A DNA stretch of 34,472 bases from Acidimicrobiia bacterium. GTDB taxonomy: Bacteria > Actinomycetota > Acidimicrobiia > Spongiisociales > JAENVV01. This document shows, one piece after another, positions 8,667 through 17,437 of this stretch; the first letter of the stretch is position 1; each line of letters opens with the position of its first letter. The translations under genes were made by a program, and so were the position numbers. Location: contig JAOUMT010000005.1 in assembly GCA_029881355.1 (NCBI GenBank), forward strand, positions 1 through 34,472, in the 5' to 3' direction. The notes beneath the pieces were generated by a model. That model was not told the origin of the DNA. It was given only the letters and a program-made list of their open reading frames with translations, and did no database searches.

Positions 8667-9283
8667 GCAGGAAGTACGAGGGTGACGCGCTTGCGGCGCT
8701 TCGTCGCGCCGATCCGCTCGATCCAGCGGATGCGCCCGCAGACACCTCCGGACCGCACGCCACAACCCTTTTTCATAAGATCACCACTATCGACGCGGCG
8801 TATGCACCCACCCGGGCGCCGGTCACGCGCCCCCTCTACCGGATGGCCCTGGCCATGGGCGGAGCTGCGGTCGTCGCGGTAGCGATCATCGGCGTCACCG
8901 TCGCACGCAGCGGCGACCGTCAGCCTGAACAGATCGCCGGGGGAGTTCCGATCGCGTCACCCGCGATGTGTCTTGAGTCATACGATCTACAAACCCTCGC
9001 CAACCGCGATGTGGCTTTTGACGGAACCCTGGCGTCCGTCGACGGTGACACCGTCAGCTTCGACGTGAATACATGGTTCACGGGCGGCCCGGCCGACCAG
9101 GTGACACTCGATGCCCCCGGACTAATCAGCGGGATCACCTCTGTTTCACCGACCGGAGCGACCTTCGAGATCGGCTCGCGCTACCTGGTGTCGGGCTCCA
9201 GCGGATTTGTGTTCGCCTGCGGATTCACCATGACCTACGACAGCGCCATCGCCGCCGACTGGGCAAATGCGTTCGGACCGTGA
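8663..9283 (+). CDS. Single-pass membrane protein, putative anti-sigma partner
   Basis: ATGA overlap with the sigma gene; about 55-aa cytoplasmic N-terminus, TM 'MALAMGGAAVVAVAIIGVTVA', then an extracytoplasmic domain. Confidence 0.7.
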   Translation: MSRKYEGDALAALRRADPLDPADAPADTSGPHATTLFHKITTIDAAYAPTRAPVTRPLYRMALAMGGAAVVAVAIIGVTVARSGDRQPEQIAGGVPIASPAMCLESYDLQTLANRDVAFDGTLASVDGDTVSFDVNTWFTGGPADQVTLDAPGLISGITSVSPTGATFEIGSRYLVSGSSGFVFACGFTMTYDSAIAADWANAFGP

Positions 9284-9375
9284 GACGAGGACAGTCCTTC
9301 TTCCCTTCTTCCTGGGACCCTCTGGACGAACTCCGTCCGCTGAACTAAGGAACCGATTTGCCTACGGGATCGTGC

Positions 9376-9918
9376 TTAGAGCGTTTGGCGCCGCTTCAGC
9401 GACTCCTCGATCTGGTTGACGCGAAACGCCATCCGTTCGATTTCGCCCGCCTGCTGTTGCTTGCCCTTGAACGCCAGTTCTGCCATTGCCCCGGAGGACG
9501 GCGATGAACTGCCGCCACCCTTGCTCGTCACCAGACCTCCGGTCCGCGTGGCCATCGACTCCATCCGTTTCCGAAGAGACGCGGCCTCGGCGACGAGAGC
9601 GTCATCAGGCAAACCCTCGTCCGGATCGTGGGTACTCCGGAGCGCTTCGGCAGCTTCTCGGAGCCGGTCTTGGACTGTCTGGAGTCGATACCGTTCAGCC
9701 CAGGCATCCTGAGGTATCCCCTCGAGGTCCCTCTGGACTTGGGTGAGCACAGCGAGAAGGTCGTCAAGCTCCACTACGTCACACAGATGTCGCGCCGCCG
9801 GGACCAGCCACCGACAAAGCCATGAAGCGTATTGCGCAACGCGCGCATACCTCTCGCCATAATGCCGATCGCAGTCCTCGTCGGCGACCTGAACGATCAG
9901 TTCTTTTCCCAGACGCAC
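9376..9918 (-). CDS. Hypothetical helical / coiled-coil protein
   Basis: 180-aa ORF, charged helical composition, C-terminal 'MAFRVNQIEESLKRRQTL'; convergent with the upstream operon and divergent from the 10018 gene. Confidence 0.55.
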   Translation of the reverse strand: MRLGKELIVQVADEDCDRHYGERYARVAQYASWLCRWLVPAARHLCDVVELDDLLAVLTQVQRDLEGIPQDAWAERYRLQTVQDRLREAAEALRSTHDPDEGLPDDALVAEAASLRKRMESMATRTGGLVTSKGGGSSSPSSGAMAELAFKGKQQQAGEIERMAFRVNQIEESLKRRQTL

Positions 9919-10017
9919 GGAAGATTCGCGACGAAGAACCTCGCCCGTGCGTTCGTCGCCTCCTACATGGTGGGCATGCCGTGGCTAGCGCCGAGATCCA
10001 CTGGCATACTCACGGTG

Positions 10018-10482
10018 ATGAGAGATCTCACACGGCCGAATTTGGGACGGCGGGGCAGCCTGGTCGTACTCGTGGTGCTCGCGGTTGTGCTGGCGATTGC
10101 CTGCAGTGCCGACCGCGAAGTTGTTGCGGACTTTCGAGTGCCGCCTTCCGAAATCGGCAGCAACGAGGTGCTGCTGTACGTCAGCAACCAGAGTTACGAA
10201 GATCCTGACATCCAGATCAACGTCACGATCGATGGTGAAGTCGTTGTCGATGATCGGTTCCTGGTCGACAATCAACACAACTGGGTCCCTTATTTGCTCC
10301 GCCTATCGCCTGGTAAGCATCTTCTACGGGCCGAGTCCAGTACCGGAGCCACTTTTGAAGGTCCGTTCGAGACCCTCCCAGGCCAGCCCCGATGGGCGGT
10401 CCTCGACTACTGGAACGAGTCTGGAGAAGAGGGAAAGCGGTTTGTCCTCACCAGCTACGACGAACTTGTCCGCTTTTACTGA
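10018..10482 (+). CDS. Putative lipoprotein, unknown function
   Basis: Internal ATG of ORF 9832-10482 gives MRDLTRPNLGRRGSLVVLVVLAVVLAIACSADRE..., a lipobox-like signal peptide (LAIAC). Confidence 0.65.
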   Translation: MRDLTRPNLGRRGSLVVLVVLAVVLAIACSADREVVADFRVPPSEIGSNEVLLYVSNQSYEDPDIQINVTIDGEVVVDDRFLVDNQHNWVPYLLRLSPGKHLLRAESSTGATFEGPFETLPGQPRWAVLDYWNESGEEGKRFVLTSYDELVRFY

Positions 10483-10593
10483 GACCGTGTTTGCGAGATA
10501 CCGAATGTCAACCGCCGGTGAATCACACAAGCTGCGTCCAGAGGAATTTGGCCCTTGACGAACCCTGCCGATCAGGCGTACAACTTGCTAATG

Positions 10594-10611
10594 ACTGGAC
10601 GATCGTCCAGT
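10594..10611. promoter_or_regulatory. 18-bp perfect palindrome, candidate operator
   Basis: ACTGGACGA|TCGTCCAGT, 112 bp upstream of the CDS at 10724. Confidence 0.55.
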
Positions 10612-10723
10612 TAGGAAATCGAGGGGGAGTACTCGTGGCCAAAGCGCATCGTTTACGGGCTTCGACTCCGATCTTTTTTCTCTCTTCGAACGCCCAAAAG
10701 CGGGCCGATCTCAGGAGGTCGAT

Positions 10724-12469
10724 ATGCGACGGATTACCTTTCTGACCGTGTTGACGATGATTATGTCGGCGGTCCCGACCGCGGCGATGGCCGCAGCACC
10801 GAACAACGACGATTTTGCAAGTGCCACGGCGGTCGCGGCGCTGCCATACTCCGAATCGGTTTCGGTTGGCGAAGCGACGACCGAAACCGGTGAACCGGTA
10901 GAGACCTGTGCTCCATTTGCGAATACCGTCTGGTACGCGGTCACGTTGGCCTCAGATCGTGACGTACGGGTCGACACGGCCGGCTCCAACTACGACACCA
11001 CTCTGGCGGTGTGGGCAGGGACGAGTTTCGAGGACGCGGTACTGATCGCTTGCAATGACGATACGTCTATGGGGCTTCAGTCGGCGTTGACCTTCTCAGC
11101 GGCTGCCGGCACCACGTACTTCGTCCAGGCGGGGGCCTTCTTTGAGGCACCGTCTGATGCGGTGCTCAATATTTCCTTCGCCAAGCCAAAGCCCGGTGTG
11201 CGTCCAACCATCCAAAGTGACCGGTTTCGCGGCTCCATCGCAGAGGCTTTCAACGAGTCCTACGACGACGCCACGGGTGGCTCCAGCTTTGCAGGAGTTC
11301 AGGTGATTGACGGGTCGGTCAAGACCAAAGGGCAACGTCCCGAGCAGTTCTCGGTGCTCGTCGTGAACAGCTCTGAGTCGGCGTACGACGAAGCCAGTGA
11401 CGTCTACACATTCACCGACTGGTACGGGATGGTCGACCTGGCCTCTGATCAGTTCTCCATGGACCGTCGACTCGCCGGCGCATCCGTATCGGCCGGGCTT
11501 ACCATGTATGGCTTCAGCTGTATCGATGACTTCGCCAACCAGACGTTTGAGTGCGTCGACCTGGGTCCGGCGGATGTCACCGTAGATGTCGCTTGGTCCG
11601 GCGAGGGACGAGTGATTCCTTCGAGTTGGCGCTCGAGCGACCAGTATGACGGTTTCAGAATGCGCTTTTCCGGTCGATCGGATAGCCGTTCGGCGACCGT
11701 CGCCGGAGGAGCCTATGGAGACTTAATCATCGATCTCGAAGGAGCGTTCGGACGGTTGTCGAACGAAGCCAGCGGATCGTGGTTCTGGGCATCAGCAGAC
11801 GCCGGAGGTGGTTTCTTTGCCACCGGGACATCGCTCTTCCAGAGCCAAATGCAAGACACCGGATTGGCCGGAACCCCATCGATCATGTTCGATCGGTTCA
11901 GCGGAAGCTTTGCAGACGCCTACCAAGAGCACTACGACGAAGAGAATGGGGGCTACGGATATCAGCAGGTGTCCTTGACGTCCGGGCGCAGCAAGGTCAA
12001 GGGCGATCGGTGGGTTTCGACGGACCAGGTGTGGGTGTATGGGTCCGAAGACTCCTTTGACGAGGTGGCCCGAACGGTCACTTCAACAGTCTGGTACGGC
12101 GGCACCGAGGTCGGAGCGGACGAATTCTCGATTGATCGGAAACTCGGCAGTGCCAGCGTCGTGACAAGCGTGCCAATGGTTGGCGAGACCTGCACGTACT
12201 CGTATAACGACGATTCGTTCGAGTGCGAGTCGATCGGCGAGACCACCGTCGATGTCGAGATCGACTGGGAAGGGGTTGGAGCCATCTCCCAGTCCTCAAG
12301 CAGCTACCAGGACCGATATGACGGGATGACCTACTCGTTCCGGGGTCGGTTCAGCGGGCGCTCGGCGATCGTCACGGGTCATGTCAGCGGTGACCTCTTC
12401 GATTGGGATATGGGAGGCGCCTACGGGCAACTGGGACGCCAGGCGATGGGCAGCTGGTACAAGAGCTGA
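10724..12469 (+). CDS. Large secreted protein: PPC-like N-terminal domain plus two tandem copies of a ~190-aa domain
   Basis: Signal peptide MRRITFLTVLTMIMSAVPTAAMAA; 'NNDDFASATAVAALPYSES...NTVWYAVTLASDRDVRVDTAGSNYDTTLAVW' resembles bacterial PPC domains; duplicated C-terminal region. Confidence 0.8.
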   Translation: MRRITFLTVLTMIMSAVPTAAMAAAPNNDDFASATAVAALPYSESVSVGEATTETGEPVETCAPFANTVWYAVTLASDRDVRVDTAGSNYDTTLAVWAGTSFEDAVLIACNDDTSMGLQSALTFSAAAGTTYFVQAGAFFEAPSDAVLNISFAKPKPGVRPTIQSDRFRGSIAEAFNESYDDATGGSSFAGVQVIDGSVKTKGQRPEQFSVLVVNSSESAYDEASDVYTFTDWYGMVDLASDQFSMDRRLAGASVSAGLTMYGFSCIDDFANQTFECVDLGPADVTVDVAWSGEGRVIPSSWRSSDQYDGFRMRFSGRSDSRSATVAGGAYGDLIIDLEGAFGRLSNEASGSWFWASADAGGGFFATGTSLFQSQMQDTGLAGTPSIMFDRFSGSFADAYQEHYDEENGGYGYQQVSLTSGRSKVKGDRWVSTDQVWVYGSEDSFDEVARTVTSTVWYGGTEVGADEFSIDRKLGSASVVTSVPMVGETCTYSYNDDSFECESIGETTVDVEIDWEGVGAISQSSSSYQDRYDGMTYSFRGRFSGRSAIVTGHVSGDLFDWDMGGAYGQLGRQAMGSWYKS

Positions 12470-12548
12470 CATCGGGCAACCAACGAGCAGCCGAAGGGGT
12501 CTGGCCTTGGTCGGGCCCCTGGCTGTTTGGTTGACTGCCATCTCCTTG

Positions 12549-12566
12549 CATCAACGCACGTTGATG
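12549..12566. promoter_or_regulatory. Near-continuous inverted repeat, candidate operator
   Basis: CATCAACG-ca-CGTTGATG (8-bp perfect arms), 47 nt upstream of the GTG start at 12614. Confidence 0.5.
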
Positions 12567-12613
12567 TGGTTAGATCTACCTCTGTGTTAGTTCGCCTGTG
12601 AGAGGAGACAGAG

Positions 12614-13219
12614 GTGGCTGCGTCAACACTTCAGGATATTCTCGCCGAGGCCTTTGAAACGGGGGCTCGCTGGCGCGACGATATCGCCAAGGACTATCCC
12701 GACGACGAGCGGAACAAACGCTCCGCCCGGGGCCTGCGAGATCTAGCCGTCTATGTCCGCGAGTTGCCGGACGACGACCCACGTTTACTTGCGCTCGAAG
12801 ACAGCCGATTTGGTGATCTGGAAGCCCAGTTCAACATTGTGATGAACGACGAGAGTCCGTACCCGTCTTACTTGCGCCAGAACCCGGCAATGTTTCGCTT
12901 CCACGACCCGGACGAGACCGTCTCGGCCACGTTCGGCATATTCGTCAAACGATGGCAGGCTGCCCGGGTGGTCAGCCTGATCGGAGATGATCCGAACCAG
13001 CTCGTGAAGCGGGCGGCCGATGGGATGTTCGTCGGGGTGGATGGTCTGTTGGCGGTCGATGCTCTCCGTATGTGGATCAACGACTTCGAAGCGGCGTGTG
13101 TGCTTCAAGCACGCGCGGACGGGGCGACCTGGGATTACATCGCCCAGAACCTCGGTCAAAGCACCCAGGCGGTCTGGAAGCGATATCAAAAGGACAGTGA
13201 CTCCGCCGCAGCAAGCTAA
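12614..13219 (+). CDS. Hypothetical protein with C-terminal HTH-like motif, possible DNA-binding regulator
   Basis: 201 aa, RBS GAGAGGAGACAGAG; C-terminus 'ARADGATWDYIAQNLGQSTQAVWKRYQ' resembles HTH segments of the type 'SWAEIGRALGVSRQAAWERF'. Confidence 0.7.
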   Translation: MAASTLQDILAEAFETGARWRDDIAKDYPDDERNKRSARGLRDLAVYVRELPDDDPRLLALEDSRFGDLEAQFNIVMNDESPYPSYLRQNPAMFRFHDPDETVSATFGIFVKRWQAARVVSLIGDDPNQLVKRAADGMFVGVDGLLAVDALRMWINDFEAACVLQARADGATWDYIAQNLGQSTQAVWKRYQKDSDSAAAS

Positions 13220-13247
13220 CCAAGCCGGGAACGGTCGGACACCGACG

Positions 13248-13266
13248 CCCGCGAACCGTTCGCGGG
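13248..13266. terminator. Short hairpin between convergent genes
   Basis: CCCGCGAA-ccg-TTCGCGGG, between the stops at 13219 (+) and 13280 (-). Confidence 0.5.
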
Positions 13267-13279
13267 TAGGCGAGTGTCG

Positions 13280-13576
13280 CTAAGCAATGGTTTGGATATC
13301 GTCGAAGTTGCCGAACTCGGGGTCTCCATCAATGAGCTCGGAAAGCTTCGCTGCCCAGGTCTGGGTTTCGACCCGATCGTTGTTCAAATGGGCTTCCTCG
13401 GCAGAAGCGAAGTCGATGATCAGCTGATAGCGGTCTGGCGATTCGCGGTCGGCCAGTAGTCGACTGCCGAGATAGCCGGGAGCGTTGCCAGCTTCGGTGG
13501 CGTGCCAGGCCGCCATCAGATCGGCGAGTCCGTCCTGGTCGCGGGTTCGGACGATGATCGTCTGAACGAACTTCAT
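13280..13576 (-). CDS. Antibiotic biosynthesis monooxygenase (ABM)-like ferredoxin-fold protein
   Basis: 98 aa: 'MKFVQTIIVRTRDQDGLADLMAAWHATEAGNAPGYLGSRLLADRESPDRYQLIIDFASAEEAHLNND...'. Confidence 0.65.
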   Translation of the reverse strand: MKFVQTIIVRTRDQDGLADLMAAWHATEAGNAPGYLGSRLLADRESPDRYQLIIDFASAEEAHLNNDRVETQTWAAKLSELIDGDPEFGNFDDIQTIA

Positions 13577-13773
13577 GTCACCTCCGTGTGAGTTCTTGCT
13601 TCGACGTTAGGCCTTCGACTCCAAGCTTGGAAGAAAGGCGGATGGTTTGTTGTGGTTGGTCGAACGCGGGTCGCGAAGAATATCCGCCAAAAACTGCGTC
13701 GTTATTGCTATTTTGTTTGCTTATACAGACAGCAAAGCGCTGGAAACAGCTGTCAACGGCCGTAGGAGGGCGT

Positions 13774-14067
13774 ATGAACAAGACAGAAATGGCAGCCAAG
13801 CTTGCCAAGAAGGCCGAGATTACTCAGGCCAAAGCCGCTGAGATTATTGACATCATCTTCAGCTCGGAGCCAGGCAACGGCATCATCGCCGTTGAGTTGG
13901 ACGCCGGGCGCAAGGTAGCGATCTCGGGATTTGGTGGGTTTGAGACCCGTCGCCGCAAGGCCCGTACGGGCCGTAACCCGCAGACGGGAGCGCCGATTCA
14001 GATCGCCGCTACGACGTACGCAGCCTTCAAGCCTGCCAAGGGCCTCAAGGATCGTGTCGCCCAGTAA
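13774..14067 (+). CDS. HU family DNA-binding protein
   Basis: MNKTEMAAKLAKKAEITQAKAAEIIDIIFSSE...GRKVAISGFGGFETRRRKARTGRNPQTGAPIQIAATTYAAFKPAKGLKDRV; RBS GTAGGAGG. Start trimmed from ORF 13588. Confidence 0.95.
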   Translation: MNKTEMAAKLAKKAEITQAKAAEIIDIIFSSEPGNGIIAVELDAGRKVAISGFGGFETRRRKARTGRNPQTGAPIQIAATTYAAFKPAKGLKDRVAQ

Positions 14068-14090
14068 TCATCGGGTAATACGCAATACGC

Positions 14091-14121
14091 AAATGGGCCC
14101 CACTGCTGGTGGGGCCCATTT
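14091..14121 (+). terminator. Hairpin terminator after the HU gene
   Basis: AAATGGGCCCCAC-tgctg-GTGGGGCCCATTT, perfect 13-bp stem. Confidence 0.85.
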
Positions 14122-14196
14122 GTATTTGGGCTCGTCCGCCGCAGCCGAGCGATCTCAGCCCATGAATACTGGGTTTTTCGGTTGGAGGGCTCCGGC

Positions 14197-14688
14197 TCAG
14201 ACTGTCGAGTCGGTTGAGGGTGGGCGCTGCCAAATGAAGAAGTTGGCTACCCCGCCCAGGATCAAAAAGGCGAGGAGCGGGACGGTCAGGATCGAGGCTG
14301 ACGGGTCGACCGCGTAGATCCACGCAGCAACGATGGCGATCAGCGTCCACGCCACACACAGCCAGAAGAAGGCGTTTCTTGGCTGGTCACGTGTCACCAG
14401 TAAGGTCGCCCAGATGGCCGCGACGATCGGCACTATGAAGCTTGCCGCCAGGAGGCCTTTTTGTTGGTCGTCGGCCAGCGCGACCCCGGCTCCGAACAGT
14501 GCCAGCGTCCCGAGCCACAGGAACATGGTGGCGGGAGGCGACGGTGAGATGATCGGCTGGTCGGGAAGCCAGGAACCCAGACGGTTGCGAATCGGAAGAT
14601 ACCCGATGAGCAGGAAGAATCCGGGGATGATTACGAGAGCAGTCGCCACATTCATCCCTGGCATCATACTTGTGACTAGTTCGCGCAC
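14197..14688 (-). CDS. Multi-pass membrane protein, unknown function
   Basis: 163 aa with about four hydrophobic segments; lies between the HU terminator and the divergent Nif3-like gene. Confidence 0.65.
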   Translation of the reverse strand: MRELVTSMMPGMNVATALVIIPGFFLLIGYLPIRNRLGSWLPDQPIISPSPPATMFLWLGTLALFGAGVALADDQQKGLLAASFIVPIVAAIWATLLVTRDQPRNAFFWLCVAWTLIAIVAAWIYAVDPSASILTVPLLAFLILGGVANFFIWQRPPSTDSTV

Positions 14689-14714
14689 CGTCAGGCGGGA
14701 CTAAGCTCGTCGCT

Positions 14715-15488
14715 ATGACTACTTTGGCTGCTCTGGCCAGCGCCATTGACTCGCGCATCGCTTTTGCAGATGCAGCCGATTGGGACCGGGTTGGGGTCCA
14801 GTTCGGCGACCTTTACGCGCAAACCGGATTGGTGGGTGTCTGCCATGAGGTCAACGAAGCGGTCATGAAGGCGGTCCGTGAAAATGGTGTCCGAACCCTG
14901 GTCACCTATCACCCGCTTTTGTTCGAACCGGCTACCGCGCTGATCGCCGGCGGATCGGCCCACGGACGTACCTACCGCCTCATCCGCGACGGGGTGGCCC
15001 TTATCTCGGTGCACACCGCATTCGACGCAAGTTCTGGAGGGACCGCCGACGCGCTCGCCAGTGCGCTCGGGATCGAGACCGCCAAATCGTTCGCCGTCGA
15101 AGTGGATGGTCCGCTCATCGGTCGGGTCGGGCCTATCCGACCACAACGCCTTGAACGGTTCGCCGAGCAGGTCCAAGAGTTATTGGGGAGTCCGGCCGTA
15201 CGGGTGGCCGGTTCTCCTGATTCGATGATCGGTCGGGTCGCCGTCCTACCCGGTTCGGGCGGTGGTGCGGTCAAGGCGGCTCTCGATGACGGAGCGGATG
15301 CTTTGGTGACCGGGGACGTCTCCCATCACGTTGCGGCTTCGGCGGTCGCAGCCGGGTTGGCGATCGTCGACGCCGGCCATATGCCGTCGGAACGACCGGG
15401 GATGGTTCGGCTCGCACGACTGGTCGCCGATGTCGTACCATCTGCCCTCGATTTGACCACGGTGACGACAGATCCCTGGGAGGGATAG
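14715..15488 (+). CDS. Nif3-like dinuclear metal-center protein (DUF34)
   Basis: 257 aa; 'DWDRVGVQFGD', 'LVTYHPLLFEPATAL', 'VALISVHTAFDAS.GGTADALASALG', 'DALVTGDVSHHVAASAVAAGLAIVDAGHMPSERPGM'. Confidence 0.9.
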   Translation: MTTLAALASAIDSRIAFADAADWDRVGVQFGDLYAQTGLVGVCHEVNEAVMKAVRENGVRTLVTYHPLLFEPATALIAGGSAHGRTYRLIRDGVALISVHTAFDASSGGTADALASALGIETAKSFAVEVDGPLIGRVGPIRPQRLERFAEQVQELLGSPAVRVAGSPDSMIGRVAVLPGSGGGAVKAALDDGADALVTGDVSHHVAASAVAAGLAIVDAGHMPSERPGMVRLARLVADVVPSALDLTTVTTDPWEG

Positions 15489-16199
15489 ATGCAACAGTTC
15501 AAGAGCCTCGCCGACCTGCTCGACCTGCAGGATGTGGATTCCCAAATCGATCGGCTGCTCCATGAACGTTCCCACCTTCCGGCGCTCGATGCGTATAAGA
15601 AGGCCCACAAAGCCCATGAGAAGGCCACCGCTACGCTCGCGCAACTTACTGCCGATCATAAGGAAACGGCTCTGACGCTCGACAAGCACGAGGGCGAATT
15701 GGAGTTGTTCGAGGGAAAAATCAACGCTCATGAGCAGCGGCTATTCGCCGGGGGACTCTCGGCTCGAGATGCCGAACACCTGCGCCTCGATGTCGCTTCG
15801 CTCAAGAAGCGTCGCTCCACCATGGAAGATGACGTCCTCGCCCTCCTCGACAGGAACGAAGAACTGGAAGCAGCCGTGGCCAAGGCCACCGAAGTCGTCG
15901 AGTCGACCGAGGCCACGATGAAAACCCATGAGGTGGAAGTCGCCGAAGCCTGGAAACGAATCGACGGCGAGATCGCCAGAAAAGAGTCCCGGAAAGAGGC
16001 CATCGTTCCACTGATCGATACGGACATCCTTGAACTCTACGAATCGTTGCGCAGCCACAAGGAAGGCGTCGGAGCGGCCCGACTTGCAGACGGGGTATGT
16101 GGCGGCTGCCATCTGACGCTATCGCCCGCCGAACAACTCGAAGTCCTCAGCGACGAACCGCCTCGTTGCCTCCACTGCAGGCGCATTCTGGTCGTCTAG
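15489..16199 (+). CDS. Coiled-coil C4-type zinc-ribbon protein
   Basis: 236 aa; long coiled coil then 'CGGCHLTLSPAEQLEVLSDEPPRCLHCRRILVV'; immediately follows the Nif3-like gene, a common actinobacterial arrangement. Confidence 0.88.
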   Translation: MQQFKSLADLLDLQDVDSQIDRLLHERSHLPALDAYKKAHKAHEKATATLAQLTADHKETALTLDKHEGELELFEGKINAHEQRLFAGGLSARDAEHLRLDVASLKKRRSTMEDDVLALLDRNEELEAAVAKATEVVESTEATMKTHEVEVAEAWKRIDGEIARKESRKEAIVPLIDTDILELYESLRSHKEGVGAARLADGVCGGCHLTLSPAEQLEVLSDEPPRCLHCRRILVV

Positions 16200-16714
16200 T
16201 GCTGCTCTATCACGTGGCAGGAGCCATCCTGCTGTTCCGGTATGTCTTCCGGGACCCCAAAGTCGACGTAAGGCTTCTGGCGCTCGGAGCCGTCCTGCCG
16301 AATCTCATCGACAAGCCGCTCGGTACGGTGCTGTGGCCTGACTATTTCGGTGCTGATCGGCTATTCGGACATAGCTTGCTCTTTCCGACTGCGATCATGG
16401 GTTTTGCCCTCCTCGTTACGAGACGAGGACGCCGGCGCCGAGGCATCATGGCGGTGGCCATCGGAGCCATGCTCCACCTCCTGCTTGATGGGATGTGGAC
16501 ATCGACGTCAACATTCCTTTGGCCGCTCTTCGGTGTGGCGTTTGAGGCTGGGCGGGCCGACTACTGGGGAAACCTCGGCGCGATTTTCACTCCAACGGCA
16601 ATAGTTCAAGAGCTGGCCGGCTTGGCCTACGTGGTGTACCTATACCGCAGTCGAGGGCTTTCGGACCCGGATGCCCGTCGTGCCGTGCTGGCGACTGGTC
16701 GCCTTCCGGTTTGA
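16199..16714 (+). CDS. Membrane-bound metal-dependent hydrolase-like protein (DUF457/YdjM-like)
   Basis: GTG start overlapping the previous stop (TAGTG); 'LGAVLPNLIDKPLG', 'FGHSLLFPTAIMGFALLV', 'GAMLHLLLDGMW' with conserved His/Asp. Confidence 0.7.
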   Translation: MLLYHVAGAILLFRYVFRDPKVDVRLLALGAVLPNLIDKPLGTVLWPDYFGADRLFGHSLLFPTAIMGFALLVTRRGRRRRGIMAVAIGAMLHLLLDGMWTSTSTFLWPLFGVAFEAGRADYWGNLGAIFTPTAIVQELAGLAYVVYLYRSRGLSDPDARRAVLATGRLPV

Positions 16715-16732
16715 AGCTACCCTGATCGGCCG

Positions 16733-17428
16733 ATGAAAAGATTCAGGTTGTTCGCTGGAATTGCCGTGCTGTTGACTCTCGGGGCGTGCGGTCAGTCTGG
16801 CGTGCCCGTTTCGACAACGGCGAACCAGGTGAATGCCAACGAAATTATCGGGCCGGAAGTGGTGCTCGGCCAACTGTTCCAGGCGTTGGGCAGCGAGGAC
16901 TATGCGGCTACCGAGAGCCTGGTCGATGAGAGCCAGCTCGGCCTACTAACGGCTATCGAGGTGCCAGATGCTTCTGCGTATTTTGCCTATCAGCGCGATG
17001 GCCTGTCGGCCCAGGCACGCGACAACTTCTGGTCGGCATTTGCCACGTCCATGACCGGACTGGCCGGCGCTCCAGCCGAAGACATCAGCGCCCGAATCGA
17101 CCGGCAATTCGCGGCCGACGGTACTCGCTTCGCGATCGGACGGGTGCGGCAAGGAACCGTCGAGATCTCCGGCGATTTTGTTCTGAGGCTCGTCGACGAT
17201 CAGTGGCGGCTCGATGCGATTGCCACCTTCGGAGGGGCGTTTGTCGCTCCGATTCGTAACTGGCTACGGGTCATACCTCCGGCCGACATTGCCCCGGTGA
17301 GCGAACTGCTCCGACGCGACGCAGCCAGTTGGCAGCTGCTCGGCGACCTTCAGACCGACGAAAACGAAGCGGGCATCACCATCTCAAGCGAGGTGGCCGA
17401 TCTGCTTGTCGAAATCGGCGCCCGGTAA
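16733..17428 (+). CDS. Putative lipoprotein, unknown function
   Basis: 231 aa; MKRFRLFAGIAVLLTLGACGQSG lipobox. Confidence 0.75.
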   Translation: MKRFRLFAGIAVLLTLGACGQSGVPVSTTANQVNANEIIGPEVVLGQLFQALGSEDYAATESLVDESQLGLLTAIEVPDASAYFAYQRDGLSAQARDNFWSAFATSMTGLAGAPAEDISARIDRQFAADGTRFAIGRVRQGTVEISGDFVLRLVDDQWRLDAIATFGGAFVAPIRNWLRVIPPADIAPVSELLRRDAASWQLLGDLQTDENEAGITISSEVADLLVEIGAR

Positions 17429-17437
17429 GGCCGCCAA

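Noticed and set aside
16097-16198. Upstream extension of the DUF457-like ORF
   Set aside because: It would overlap the zinc-ribbon coding region out of frame; the GTG at 16199 with hydrophobic N-terminus fits better.
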